A stretch of DNA of 64,000 nt from the NCBI GenBank assembly GCA_021014945.1, contig MU266377.1, forward strand, positions 79,251-143,250, in the 5' to 3' direction. Below are positions 34,136 through 45,971 of the stretch, piece by piece (positions within the stretch are counted from its first letter, which is position 1; each line of letters begins with the position of its first letter). The notes beneath the pieces are model-generated. The model was not told the DNA's origin and made no database searches. It saw nothing but the letters and a program-made list of their open reading frames with translations. The translations under genes were made by a program, and so were the position numbers. The stretch is from Leucogyrophana mollusca. Lineage: Eukaryota; Basidiomycota; Agaricomycetes; Boletales.

Positions 34136-35017
34136 ATGGCCTCTGAACGTCTCAGTAAGTCCCCAGAAATCGTACTCTGTTCAAGGTATTACGTATAAAG
34201 AGCAGGCTGATAGAAATCATCAAGCATTCGTCACAGGCAATGCTAACAAGCTGAAAGAAACCAAGTATATCCTTTCTCAAGGAACACCCATCGAAGTTGA
34301 CTCTCAAGACCTGGATAGCGAGTTGGCTGTTCTATCTGACATGTAGACCTCTTGAATTTGACCGCGGTTATCTCCGCAGTACCCGAGTTGCAGGGCACCA
34401 CGCAGGAGGTCGCACAAGCAAAATGTCGTAGGGCAGCTGAGCTCGTTTGTGTCGCAGTCATAAATCTGTAAGCCCATGTATATTCATCACTTACCCTCAC
34501 AGCTTGGAGGGCCGTGCATCACAGAAGATACTGCACTCTGCTTCAAGGCCTTCGATGGGCTTCCTGGCCCATACATCAAGCATTTCATGAAGAACCTTGG
34601 CCATGAAGGTTTGAAGAATGACATACATGTTTTGCACAGTTTCGGTAACAAAAGTTGGACTAGGCCTGAATAACCTGCTCGTGGGCTTTCCGACCACAGA
34701 GGCTTGGGCACTCTGCACATTTGCCTACTGTTCGGGTCCAGGCGCAGAACCCATTCTCTTCGAGGGACGCACGGACGGCTCCATCGTACCTGCCCGTGGA
34801 CCACCCACGTTTGGGTGGGACGCGATTTTCCAACCTGAGGGCTACAACAAGACGTGAGTGTATACCTATTGTGTGAACTCGTTCCTATTTGCTCAGAGAC
34901 CCCCGAAGGTATGCCGAGATGACGAAGGAAGAAAAGAACATCATCTCGCATCGCTACCGCGCTTTGGTTAAATTGAGAGCATATCTCACAGGCTTGGAGG
35001 ACCCACTGAATGCATAG
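34136..35017 (+). CDS. HAM1: Inosine triphosphate pyrophosphatase (ITPA/Ham1)
   Basis: This enzyme hydrolyses ITP, dITP and XTP to monophosphates and so cleans the nucleotide pool. Exons are 34136-34154, 34225-34317, 34380-34444, 34503-34608, 34664-34853 and 34897-35017 (594 nt, 197 residues). The product starts [20 protein letters not shown] and contains [63 protein letters not shown] and [12 protein letters not shown], all family signatures. The second intron (34318-34379) appears to start with GC rather than GT (GCGAGT), which is the only join that preserves the conserved DLDxPELQG. The length is normal for the family. Confidence 0.94.
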
Positions 35018-35638
35018 GCGGGGCGCGCTTTGCCTCACGACCTAAACTAATCAGTGATATGTACCTGCTTTCAGAAAGTATTGAGAAAGTAATTCCACAG
35101 GCGAAAGTCATTGCGAAACCGAACTCACAGGGCACCCTATCTTCCGATGAAGATGATCACTGCTTTGAAAGTGCCTTTCTAACTAACAGTGCAAGATGTG
35201 ACGCGACAGAGAGACCAAAGCTACGTCGACGAAAGAGAAGAATATAGAGTCGCGTCACCTGTACCATGAACAACAAACGGCGGTGTCGTGCTTGTGCTAC
35301 TTGGTGTGTGCATGATGATTTGGATGTGGGTTCAAGGCGAGCGAAAGCGTCATGGTCAGGTCAGGACCAGTGGGCATTTTGGGTCAGTTCCGGCAAATAA
35401 ATGGGTGACCGGGCAAGCTGGCAAAAGTCATGTTTCTCTCCGAGCAATTTATATTGTAGACAACAAACCCGCAGCCTCTTCGATATCCCAGTGTTCGAAT
35501 ATCAGACGCACCGCACCGAATTTACATTCTATTGTGAATTAAGCGTCACCACACCCACAAGCGGGTCGAGTTTCGAGAGCAGTCGCTCAGTCGAAATTAT
35601 TCCTGAGCCAGATCGCCAAACCTGGGGCTGCGACGACA
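35018..35638. other. Intergenic region, no gene seen
   Basis: This region separates two plus-strand genes. A 62-codon frame at 35059-35247 has no recognisable domain. The region should contain the helicase promoter. Confidence 0.4.
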
Positions 35639-38193
35639 ATGAACACCCCGCGGAAAAAAGCCAAGATTCATCTGGTGGAAGAAAGTAGTTCTGGTAATCA
35701 TAAAGGAGTGAACCCGCTGCAGAAGCAGCGCGAACAACTTCCGATCGCCAGAGGTAAGTCAGACTGCGTTGTTCGTCAATGTATCCCTTATATCTTCCCA
35801 GGCAAGGACGCTCTTGTGCGCGAAATTCGTGACAACGATGTTATAATCCTATTGGGTGAGACAGGCTCGGGCAAGACCACTCGTGCGTTGCACCTACTAT
35901 CATTCTCTCGCTGTTCACCTGACAAGGCCAATTCCCTGAAGCACAGAAGTCCCCCAGTACATACTAGAGTCTGGAATGGCTGGGAGTGGCATGATCGCCG
36001 TTACGCAACCTCGCAGAGTTGCTGCAACCTCTCTAGCCGCACGCGTTGCCGCCGAGCAAAACGTTTCCGTGGGTAGCCTCGTTGGCTATTCCGTTCGTTT
36101 CGATGAGGCATGCAGCGCCGATACACGCATCAAATATGTCAGCGATGGCATGCTTGTGCGTGAGCTTCTTTCAGACCCCCTTCTATCCCGCTACAGCGTG
36201 ATAGTAGTCGACGAGGCCCACGAACGTACCCTTCGCACGGATTTTTTAATCGCAAATTTGAAGACGATACAGGCAAAAAGGAATACTTCAAACGACATCA
36301 AAGGAAAAAGACCTGCGCCAGAACTGAATCCTCTCAAGATCGTGATTATGAGTGCGACTCTGGACGCCGAAAAGTTCAGTCGATTCTACAACAAGTTCGA
36401 CTTTTTGATCCGTCAATCTCTGATGTCCAGCTGACAAATTGTTAGTGCTCGCGTTCTATATGTCAAGGGTCGACAGCATCCGGTGCAAACGTTCCACACC
36501 GCAGCGAGCCAGACGGACTACGTAGATGCTGCACTTCGAACGTTTTTCCAAATTCACACCGACAAACCACCAGGAGATGTTTTGATCTTCCTTCCAGGCA
36601 TTTATCGACTCTTCGCGATATCTTACCCCCTTTAACATCATTTCAGGTCAGGAAGATATTGAAAGCTTGGATAAGTCAATAAAAATGTATGCTCGCAGAC
36701 TTCCAGAAGAACGAATGAGTGTATGGCAGGTGCTTGTGGTAAAGACCAAAACTTTCAGTTGACATCTCATTACCAGGTACTAGTATGTTTGATGTACGCT
36801 GCACTCCCACCCACTCAGCAAGCACGAATATTTTCCCCTACGCCCCCGGGTACTCGCAAATGTATCCTAGCTACAAACATCGCCGAGACCTCCATTACCA
36901 TACCCGGAATCAAATATGTCATAGATACAGGGAAGTGCAAGGAAAAGCGCTATCTCTCCAAAGATACAGGCGGTGGTAATGTAATAGGACTATCTACAGG
37001 AGACCCTACATCTCATCCACTTTAGGTTTCGATACCCTTTTGACACGCGATATCACAAAGTCGTCCGCGATGCAGCGGGCCGGTCGTGCGGGTCGCGAAG
37101 TGCGTCGTATCTTCTTGGATGGCTAGTACTTACTGTAACAGTGCCTTAGGGCCCAGGATTTTGCTTCCGATTATACACTGAAGACGCCTTTAGCTCAATG
37201 GCAGCCTCTGCAGAACCTGAAATCCGTCGTTGTAGTCTCACGCAGAGCCTATTACAACTCAAATGTCTAGGCCAGGATCTCGAGGCGGTGGACTTCATGG
37301 ATAGACCCGATGTTGAAGCCAGTGCGTTAGCTTATATTTATGATTTATTGCGTGCATTCATATTTTTCTTTTCAGTCTATTCGGCCTTGAAGACGCTCTG
37401 GCTCCTAGGCGCTCTGGATAACGCAAAATCCTTGACAGTGTTGGGTCGGCAGATGGCATCCTTCCCAGTGGAACCCTATCTTGCAAGGATCATCCTTGCA
37501 TCTGGTGAACACGGCTGCGCCTCTGAGGTCATAGACATTGTATCCCTGATTTCCTCCTCATCCAAGCTCTTCGTCGACATTTCCGAACAACGAGACGCAA
37601 TATCGGATGCCCGGCGGAAATTCCGACATCCCAGTGGCGACCACATGACCATGCTCAACGCTCTGCGGTCTTATCAAAACGTGGCCGCCGCAGAGAGCAA
37701 AATCGGGCGCAAAGAGTGGTGTCGTCAACATTTTATTAACGAGCGCACCTTTGTGGAAGCTTTGAAAATTAGGGATCAGCTCCGTCTCACGTGCGGAAGG
37801 CTCGGAGTGGACTGGCGGTCAACACGAGCGGATAACGAAGAGCCTGTGCTACGGTGTTTTGTCGCTGGTCTCGTGCAACAGTCAGCTTTTCTGCAGCCCG
37901 ACGGTTCGTACAAGCAGATTATAGGCCAGTCTGTGAGTGCACGACGACTTTCCTCTTATCTTTAGTTTAACTCGTCAACAGGTCGTAAAGATCCACCCAG
38001 GGTCAACGTTATGTGAGAAGAAAGTGCCTGCTATCATTTATGACGAATTGGTACGTCATTACCCTTAGATCTCCTCTCACTGATGCTAATCCCAGAGTGG
38101 ATGTAGGTTTATACCACCCAGATCTACGCTCGTGGCGTATCGTCTGTCCCAAAAAGTTTCTTCACTGCTGCGACTCCTCCATCAGGGTCATAG
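35639..38193 (+). CDS. DEAH-box RNA helicase, DHX33/Dhr2 type
   Basis: The protein starts [19 protein letters not shown]. Motif I is [12 protein letters not shown], Ia is [14 protein letters not shown] is [15 protein letters not shown] (DEAH), III is [13 protein letters not shown], and V/VI are [19 protein letters not shown] and [18 protein letters not shown]. Next come a winged-helix/ratchet region ([33 protein letters not shown]) and a short OB-fold end ([17 protein letters not shown]). A compact architecture without long N-terminal domains fits Dhr2 (yeast, nucleolar, 18S rRNA processing) and DHX33. Some introns near 36430, 36730 and 37020-37150 had to be inferred. Splitting NN at the 36414 donor gives [20 protein letters not shown]. 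Confidence 0.88.
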
Positions 38194-38494
38194 CAAGTTG
38201 GTAGAAGTGTAGATACACAGGAACGACCGGCCATTGTTGGCACTCTCGAATCTTCTACTTATTTACCTAGTGTAGCGATTATACGCTAGAGGTACACTAC
38301 AGCTTGAGCTTGCTTTACGATCTGCTGTACCGAATACCAAACAGCACCACTGATCGCCAGTGCCACAATTAACTAGCCAATACCCAGTTGCCGGTTTCCC
38401 ATGCTGACCGACTGGCGCTCCGCCGCTCACGCACTTTGCATCCTTGAGTTGTGCGGCAGTCAGCATTCGTACCTTCTAGTCATCCAAAACCCTT
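38194..38494. other. Short intergenic region
   Basis: This 301-bp stretch lies between the helicase and the second thioesterase. A minus-strand 67-codon frame (38263-38466) contains a few cysteines but no signal peptide or known fold, so it is not called a gene. Confidence 0.4.
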
Positions 38495-39331
38495 ATGGCG
38501 ACTAATAGTATCCCAGACGGTTTGAACGAGGCTATTTTGCGAGACTTTATCCTGCCCCCACAGATAGCTGGCAATGCGTCAGACACCACGAAAGGTGCGT
38601 CCCACAGAACGCGAAAGGCATAGCTCCTGATCTGTCCACACACCGATCATAGAGCTTGTCGCACAATGGTTTCATGTGTTTACCTCTCGAGGGTTCGGTG
38701 AACGTACCGGAAGACTTATGAAGCTCACTGAAGTATCGATACAACAAAAACCCGCCGAGCCCAAGCGGAAGGAGGCTGAGGTCGTAGTGGAGATGGTTGT
38801 GACCGAAGGTTTGTCCCGTTACTTTTGTTCTCCACTGAGAGCCGCCCAACACCTCGTCAACGCCAGACATGCTGAACAGCTCCGGCAAGATGCACGGCGG
38901 TTGCATTATCTTCCTGGTAGATATGTAAGAGCTTCCTCCCTGCAACTGGCGTGCGCGTAATGCTCCGCTTTAGTTGCTCTACGCTGCCAGTCATCGCCTT
39001 GTCACATGCGACAGATGGAATAGGGAAGCCCGGAGTTTCACAAGGTATCAATACAATATATCATGCTCCCGCGAGCTTGTGAGTAGGGCGGCTTGCCCAA
39101 CTTGTGCGCCGACGTGTTTACAGAAACTTGCGCAGGGGAGATAAACTGAGACTGATCAACACCAGCATGACCCTCGGTGGGCGGACAATGACCGCGCGTA
39201 TTGAGGTGAGCGCCACGGACGCCTTTCCTTCGAACGTTATTATAACTCTCCAGATATGGGATGTTACACACCACCGACTTGTAGCTTCCGCTACGCAAGT
39301 CAAGATGGACGCCTCCGAAGCGAAGCTTTAA
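38495..39331 (+). CDS. Hotdog-fold thioesterase, paralogue 2 (ACOT13-like)
   Basis: Exons are 38495-38594, 38653-38808, 38867-38924, 38974-39078, 39136-39205 and 39254-39331 (567 nt, 188 residues). The start is MATNSIPDGLNEAILRDF. The core reads DMLNSSGKMHGGCIIFLVDI, CSTLPVIALS, GVSQGINTIYHAP, GDKLRLINTSMTLGGRTMTA and IWDVTHHRLVASATQVKM, ending EAKL. HGG plus VDI with Asp is the usual ACOT13-like active-site arrangement. Exons 3, 4 and 5 (58, 105 and 70 nt) equal the lengths of the corresponding exons of the copy at 28062, which shows common descent by duplication. Confidence 0.87.
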
Positions 39332-39591
39332 CTGGCAGTGTGTACGTACTATTACTACGCGGCACAGGTCTTCATGTTTCACTATCGGTGGACCGTGATG
39401 GTACTTTCTCTCGATTACTTTGATTACTGACACTGGAAATATGGAAGGAGAATGTATTAGATGCTGTATATTTATACCTTATACCCTTCTCATAACTAAC
39501 GAATGAAGTCGGAGATCGCCGATAACAAACGATAACTCTTATTTAATCTGGACCACTTTACTCACTTTTTCGACGGAGTTCGACAGATGCG

Positions 39592-42355
39592 ATGAGCTTC
39601 AGCACGGACAGGATCGAAAAGATATTGCTGGCCGGACAATGGGAGAGCGACGCGCCCGAACCATGGGCATCGTTGCCCATCGCTAAACTTGCAAAAGACG
39701 TGGTGCAAGGCGCATTTCGAGACGTGCTCACCTCATCTTATGCCCGGGAGCTTTTCCGATCCACTTCACAGACTAACGTAGAACTGAAACCCTACAAGGA
39801 GCTATTCGACTTTACGCTGCCTTCTGTGTCGGATGAAGCGGAAGAGGAACTGGTACGGTTGATCTTGGCCGTTGCCTGTCTACACGCATTCGTCCAGGTC
39901 AACTGGACAGGACCAGATCTCGATGTCCAGCCATCGGAAGTCATCATATTTCCTAATGGATCCTCCCTCTTGAACGAGGCATCATTGAACGCCAAAGCTG
40001 TCGCAGAGCTAGCTTATGGCGGGGAGCCGGCATATCATCTGGTGCAACACGCGACTCTCCTTCGACTCACTCAACTCCTGCTTGATTTGCCTTACCGCCA
40101 CTGCACGTCTACGCCGTGGTGGAAATTACGCACATCCTTAATCCACGAACAGTTATTGGACGAGCCTGTCCCTCACCCACCCGGATTTCTACCCTCCGTC
40201 GAGCCACTGTACGGAGGTATTGCGTCTGACCCTGACCTCGCGGGTCGTCTCCTTTTGGAAGAAGGGCTCCTGGAGCACATGTTCTCCCATGACAAATCGG
40301 CAGCTGAGTATTTCGTTCGTGCAGCACATGCGACAGGGCTCCAATACGAGCTCACTGGCGCCATGGGAAAGCGGACCAAGTTCCAGCAAACAGAGCTGAG
40401 CCAATTGATCCTACTTGCAGAGAGTCGGGAAAGGGGGTTATCAACCACTTCGGATCACAGCGATGTTGAACAGCGTTCAGCTGTCGAGCAATCGGATCCT
40501 CGGGCTCGCGGTCCTAGCTTACCAGAGACGCTACTATTGAATGATGACACCCTCCTGGAGCAGACTGAATTCACATCATCCGCGCCATCCTCTACAACCT
40601 CTCTCCTCGGTCATCTAAATCCCTCCTCCCAACCGCCATTGCATCCCCTTGATCAGTGCATTCTTCTGTCCCTTTGCCTTAACATACGCAATACCTCGCC
40701 TTCACACGGGCTGACAAGTGAACAGATGTCTCCCTACGTTACTCGAGTCATCACACACCCAAAGAACTGGTCCGTTCACACCATGGCACTGCTTCTTCGC
40801 TCGCGTCTCGAATCATCACGAACGCGAACTGTCGAGCGCTCCACGCTCCAGCTTCAAGCCCTAATTGACCAGATGCCGACTGCCGACTCCTCCCTGTCGG
40901 AGCGCATGCTCTATTTTCATTCAATATCACTGCCAAGCAAGTGGGAAATGGAACGCGAGCTTGCGTTGCGGTTTTTGTCTCTTGGGGTGGTAAAATCTGC
41001 CCTCGAGATCTTCGAGCGTTTAGAGATGTGGGAGGAGGTGGCCAAATGCTGGCAGTCGATGGAGAGACGCGACAAAGCCATAGCCATTGTTCGTGACTTA
41101 CTCGAAGGCAGGAGAGAAGAAGCGGATAGCGTGATACTACGAGCCAAGGCAACTTCAACGTCTCGTCTCAGCGTCCTCGACACCGCAAGGCAAGCAAAAC
41201 TGTGGTGCCTTCTCGGAGACCTGGAACCTGATAACGCGATCGAGCATTACGAGCGTGCCTGGACGATATCCAGCGAAACCTCGGGTCGCGCCATGAGATC
41301 CTTGGGAGGATACTACTTCACCCAAGGAGATTTTAAGAAAGCCATCCAGTGCCTTCAGCGCGCAGTCAAAATAAACCCGCTGCTTTCGCGCTCGTGGTTT
41401 ATTCTAGGGTGTGCATTTATCAGAGAGGAATGCTGGGAAGGTGCTAGAGATGCTTTTAGCCGATGTGTCTCCATTGATGATGAGGACGGGGAAAGTTGGA
41501 ATAACTTGGCAAGTATGTATCTGCGTTTGGATGGAGCCGCAGAGAAGCAACAGAACGGAGAACCCCATACAGTAAGTGACGCCCGAAACAGCTCCTTATA
41601 ATTCTTCGTTCACAGGAGCATCTATATAGGATGGCGATGAAATCCCTGAGGGCACCTCGTTCTCAAACAAAACGCTCGCTTTCCGTGCTCTGAAGCAGGG
41701 CCTCAAATACAGCTACGAGAACTGGAGGATGTGGTCGAATTATATGATCGTTGCCATGGACGTTGGGGAGCTATCTGAGGCGTGCCGTGCCCAAGCTCGG
41801 ATCATTGAAGAAAGAGCCGCAAAGATTGGCGCGGAATCTGTCGATGAAGAAGTCATCGAGCGTCTCGTCGATGCCGTCACACGGGCACCAGCTGATCCAG
41901 ACGATGCAGTAGAGGGCAGCGGTGCGGCGCGGGACGCAATAAAAAATCCTAATGAAGGTCACGGGCTCTTCCCCCGAGTACAAGATCTTTTCGACAGGTC
42001 GATCCTTCCCCGCGTATCGTCTCCGCGTATCTTCCGCGCCTACGCACGTCTACTTACTTGGCAATCACGGTGGGAAGATGCGCTGCGAGCATATCTCGAT
42101 GCATATCGTGGTGGGGCGGCCGGAACATATGAGAAGGGGGAAACTGATGTTGGGAAGTGGCGCGAAGCCGTAAGTGAGGTTGAGGAGATCGTGGCCATCT
42201 TGGGGAATTTCGGACCGCGAGTGGAAGGCTACAATTGGAAGCTTCAGGGGCGAAGCATCGTGCGGACGTTCATGGGGCGCTCAAAAGACTTTGAGGACGA
42301 GGCGGAATGGACTCGTCTCTCCGATCTTCAAGCCGAATTGCGGAGCGAGGAATAG
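39592..42355 (+). CDS. TTC27/Emw1-like tetratricopeptide protein
   Basis: Two exons (39592-41571 and 41630-42355) join to 901 residues. The first 500 residues are helical without obvious repeats. The TPR array is in the last third: AIEHYERAWTISSETSGRAM, GDFKKAIQCLQRAVKINPLL, SWFILGCAFIREECWEGARD and GESWNNLASMYLRLDG. After the intron comes FRALKQGLKYSYENWRMWSN with YMIVAMDVGELSEACR. This is the conserved C-terminal signature of TTC27, called Emw1 in fission yeast. The cellular role is not well defined; fission yeast Emw1 affects cell-surface integrity. The start MSFSTDRIEKILLAG is the first ATG of the frame. Confidence 0.88.
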
Positions 42356-42573
42356 GGTCGACGGATGACACAAGAGGCCGCGGGGTTCCCACTGTGATGT
42401 GCTCCATGCAGCAGTAGAACCCGAAGAAGAGCTATAGCCTTAATTACATGTACAGGAGTGATGTGGTATCTCATAAATAAGATGCGCGGCTAAAGAAGTG
42501 TGTACTCGTCGAGGTATCAGAACGAAAGGAGGATGAGAATGAGATATAATGTCGTGATAGACTAGCGGGAAAA

Positions 42574-43318
42574 TTAGGGCTTCCAATCTAGAGCTTGGGA
42601 GATGCGATTGAGAGCGAGAGTAGTTAGCACCTCGGTGACAACTTGCAGGCCGGAGTGCTTGATCGTAATGCGCGCAGAGAACATGTCTTCTGGCTTACTG
42701 AGCTCCCACGTAGCGATGGTAGAGCGTCCGTCGACACACTTCACTGAATTTTAATAAGTTGGCACAGGGCAAAGAAACTGTTTCCACACCTCCATCTTTT
42801 GTGGAGTGATCTTCCACTTGTAGTCTTTGCCATTTTGCGCCGTAAAATAGCGAGATCTTGTACAATTTACAAGATCATGAGTAGGTGCAATAGCCAGGAG
42901 CTGGGTCACTCACGAGCTTGCGTCCTTCTTCTGACGAATGGAACTTGTCATCGGTTGGGTTGGTCCGTTACCGTACACCAAATATCCAGGCGTCCTTGAA
43001 GGCCCAAAGTACAGATACGCATTGCTGGGTCCCATGATGTCGGGGTGCTGCTGGCTCCATTCGGCTTCCCGACAAATTTGCACAACAAGATTTGGTTTCT
43101 CCTCAACCTTAGGACAAAGAAAAGGGTTGAGATGAGATAAAATGGTCGATAATGCATCGCTACCAGTTTCCTGAATTTGGGCCGTCATAAATCAGCAACG
43201 ATCGTGACCGATACAACCTTAGGACGCACACAGTGAACGCGGGTCTACCTTCGATATCTTCGAAATTGAGGTCGAATGGCTCTACGCCGAATTGGAGAAG
43301 AATGTATGTCCCAGACAT
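42574..43318 (-). CDS. Small DUF6593-like basidiomycete protein
   Basis: Predicted exons encode MSGTYILLQFGVEPFDLNFE, then IEGRPAFT, spliced to ETGSDALSTILSHLNPF. This continues as AYLYFGPSRTPGYLVYGNGP and is spliced to SRYFTAQNGKDYKWKITPQK. The last exon is CVDGRSTIATWELSKPEDMF with SARITIKHSGLQVVTEVLTT and a C-terminal ALDWKP. No signal peptide or membrane helix is seen. The pattern (YxFGPS, FTAxNGKxYxWK, LTTLxLNR near the end) resembles the DUF6593 family that is abundant in mushroom-forming fungi and has no known function. I recognise the family only from pattern, so the assignment is tentative although the gene itself looks real. Confidence 0.6.
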
Positions 43319-43914
43319 TTAGAAATGGGGAGTAGATGTAGAAGAGGGAAAAGAAATCGCCTGAGTCCACCATCTGGCTGCACCGTTACCTTTTCACGAA
43401 CAAGGACACGCTGGATCGGGAACATGAGATGAAAAGCACTGCCACAAAGAAGCCACAGACGCCCACGTGGTTTCCACGACCACGAGAAGCTGCCCACGTG
43501 TGGACCACGATAAAGATCTCGCTTCCCTCCTTCCGAGCCGCCGCATCAAAATATGTCCACTCCGTGGTGCACAAGCGGAGGAAAGCTGAAACTTTTACTC
43601 TAGCAGGACAGGCGATGAGAGCACCGTAAAGCCACAAGTGGAAGCATTTGGGTATTCTGGATAATAACCGTGCGTAAAACTCGTGTTGATTACGGAGGTA
43701 TTCGGGTCCATCCTCGCTCATCATGAGAAGAAAGAATATCTCGTCGATCTTCTAAGTATGACTGTCCAAGGGTCAGAGATGATAACCCCCTTCTGCTCCA
43801 CCGATCTACGTACACATCATGTCAGCAAGCCTCCGGGCAGGATGGAAAGCAGACACACGTGGTGCAAGACTCCCAAGGAAAATGAAAGGCAGGAAGTTTC
43901 TGCGCTAATCGTAC
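43319..43914. other. Intergenic region with paired CACGTG boxes
   Basis: This lies upstream of the DUF6593-like gene and downstream of EMC6, both minus strand. Apart from two CACGTG boxes (listed separately), an open frame at 43386-43724 lacks any recognisable domain and is not called. Confidence 0.4.
43464..43500. promoter_or_regulatory. Two CACGTG E-boxes 31 bp apart
   Basis: CACGTG occurs at 43464-43469 and 43495-43500, each preceded by GCC/CCC, within 180 bp upstream of the DUF6593-like start. CACGTG is the site for bHLH factors such as Cbf1 and Pho4 in fungi. The spacing of 31 bp puts both on the same face of the helix, which favours function, but there is no expression evidence. Confidence 0.35.
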
Positions 43915-44357
43915 ACTGGGAAAGAAATCGGGTTATAATTACCGCCCCGAATGTCCGAGGCTCAGGTCAGCTCACCGTGTACAATTCCTGGTGAGGCCGG
44001 TATGCGAAGATGAATAGGCCGAGCGGTAAAAGGGAAGGGGCATCACATACCATAAAATAGTGTCCACACAAGGATGAAAGTAAAGATATTATCCTGGCCC
44101 GGGTTGACCAGCTCGCCCAAGCCGCCTTGTAGGTATTTTGCAGGTGTCCCTTTGCAGTTTATGGCATAAATAACGAATGAAGTTGAGAGAACGGAAGCCA
44201 CAAAGAGCGCAAATCCCAGCCAGTTTTCGAGGCCCAGGATGCCCGCGGCTGCTCCAGCAAAGCACGATGAAAGAAACTTCACAGAGGTTAGCGCTTGGTT
44301 GTGGGCCACGTTTGGAGCGTACACGAGCTGGGCGGCGGACTCTGTCGTGGACGCCAT
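43915..44357 (-). CDS. EMC6: ER membrane protein complex subunit 6 (EMC6)
   Basis: Exons are 44357-44051, 43987-43976 and 43925-43915, giving 109 residues. The start MASTTESAAQLVYAPNVAHN is the ATG nearest the conserved core; an upstream in-frame ATG would add a segment not found in the family. The core reads GILGLENWLGFALFVASVLS and SFVIYAINCKGTPAKYLQGG, then FTFILVWTLFYGIVHVYD. There are three membrane helices. EMC inserts tail-anchored and polytopic proteins in the endoplasmic reticulum. The final IVHVYD motif is reached only through a 12-nt exon and an 11-nt terminal coding exon, both flanked by GT-AG introns of normal size. Confidence 0.92.
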
Positions 44358-44598
44358 AAGTGTGGATTGTCGGCTTTTGTGATGAAACGTAGTTGCCAGT
44401 GGAGGAATAAAGGCCTGTGATTCGTGAAGGGAAGAAGCTGTTTTCATAAGGAAATATATTCCCACGATCGGGTACAGAGTCTTAATGTTCCAAAAAAGGT
44501 AGATCTTCATAACACTGGCAGCAGCACCGAGTCAGCTTCATTTCTCTTTGCACGGCTTTACCACGTCCCTCTGCCAGACCAAAAACTTGAGGCTCGAC

Positions 44599-45779
44599 AT
44601 GTCTAAACACCCCGAAGGAAGGCAGGTAAAGGTCGGAGTGCTTGGCGCAACAGGAACCGTGGGTCAGCGCTTCATTACCCTCCTTGCCCACCACCCTTTC
44701 TTCGTCATCCATGCTCTGGGTGCATCTGCACGATCGGCCGGGAAATTGTACCCAAAGGCTGCCAATTGGAAGCAGACAACACCAATACCCGCCATCGTGC
44801 GTGATATGGTCGTACATGAATGCGACCCCAAGCATTTTATCGACTGTGCCGCGATATTCTCTGGTCTCGACGCTGATGCAGCCGGAGAAATAGGTAAACA
44901 CCCTGCAACGTCGTGCAAGTCATAGGTTGACATTATTCCTAATACTCCCATACAGAATCCGCGTTCAGAACCGCCGATCTCGCCGTGTTCTCCAATGCCA
45001 AAAACTATCGAAGGGATCCCCATGTCCCTCTCATCGTCCCTCTCGCCAATGCCTCGCATCTATCCATGATCCCCCAACAACGTTCCTTACACCAGCCACC
45101 ACTAAAGAAAGGATTTATCCTCACCAACGCTAACTGCTCGACGACTGGCTACGTCATACCCCTCGTAGCGATGGAAAAGGCCTTCGGGCCAATAGAAACC
45201 TGCATGGTCACTACCATGCAAGCCATCTCCGGCGCTGGCTATCCTGGCGTTCCAAGCCTCGACATAATGGACAACGTCGTGCCCTATATTAGCGGTGAAG
45301 AAGAAAAGATGGAGTGGGAGACACTAAAAATCCTTGGCGGGATCGCACAAGCTGATGATGGGACGAGAACATTTGACATGCACTCCCGCCACCCCCTTCG
45401 CATATCTGCATCGTGTAATCGCGTTCCTGTCATCGACGGCCACACTATGTGCGTCTCCGTACGGTTCTCTCGCAGACCGCCGCCTAGCCCTCAACAGGTT
45501 CGTGAGGCACTGGTCGCCTATACCCCTGAGGCTCAGACAATCGGGTGTCCCTCTGCACCTGTGCACGCGATCTTTGTGCATGAGGAGCCGGATCGCCCGC
45601 AACCGCGTCTGGATCGATACTATCAGGATGGAGCTGGTGTGTCTGTTGGACGAGTCCGACAATGTCCAGTTTTAGATATAAAATTCGTCGTTCTTGCCAA
45701 CAATGTTTCTATCGGGGCTGCCACAAGCAGTATCATTAACGCTGAACTGGCGATTTTGAAGGGGGTATTAATTGCTTAG
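44599..45779 (+). CDS. HOM2: Aspartate-semialdehyde dehydrogenase
   Basis: The enzyme reduces aspartyl phosphate to aspartate semialdehyde in the pathway to threonine, methionine and, in some organisms, lysine. The start MSKHPEGRQVKVGVLGATGT contains the NADP-binding GATGxVG loop. A single intron (about 44894-44956) joins DADAAGEI to ESAFRTADLAVFSNAKNYRR. The active-site cysteine is in ILTNANCSTTGYV, and HTMCVSVRFSRRPP and NNVSIGAATSSIINAELAIL follow. The length, about 370 residues, is normal for the fungal enzyme. It diverges from EMC6 with 241 bp between the start codons. Confidence 0.94.
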
Positions 45780-45971
45780 AAGGAGCAAAGCATGCACTTC
45801 TAAGCTGTATCGTACGCCTTTGACATGTACCACTACCTAAGAATCCCCCGACAAAACACCCCAGTCAAATAATTGCATTTATGTTATCGCAACGAATATA
45901 CAACGAGCGAAAGCGTATTGTAAAGTAGCACGGAACACTGTACAATAAGACATTAAGAGCAGACAAGAATA

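Noticed and set aside
38263..38466. Small cysteine-containing minus-strand frame
   Set aside because: No signal peptide or hydrophobin-like cysteine spacing, and it lies in a short intergenic region.
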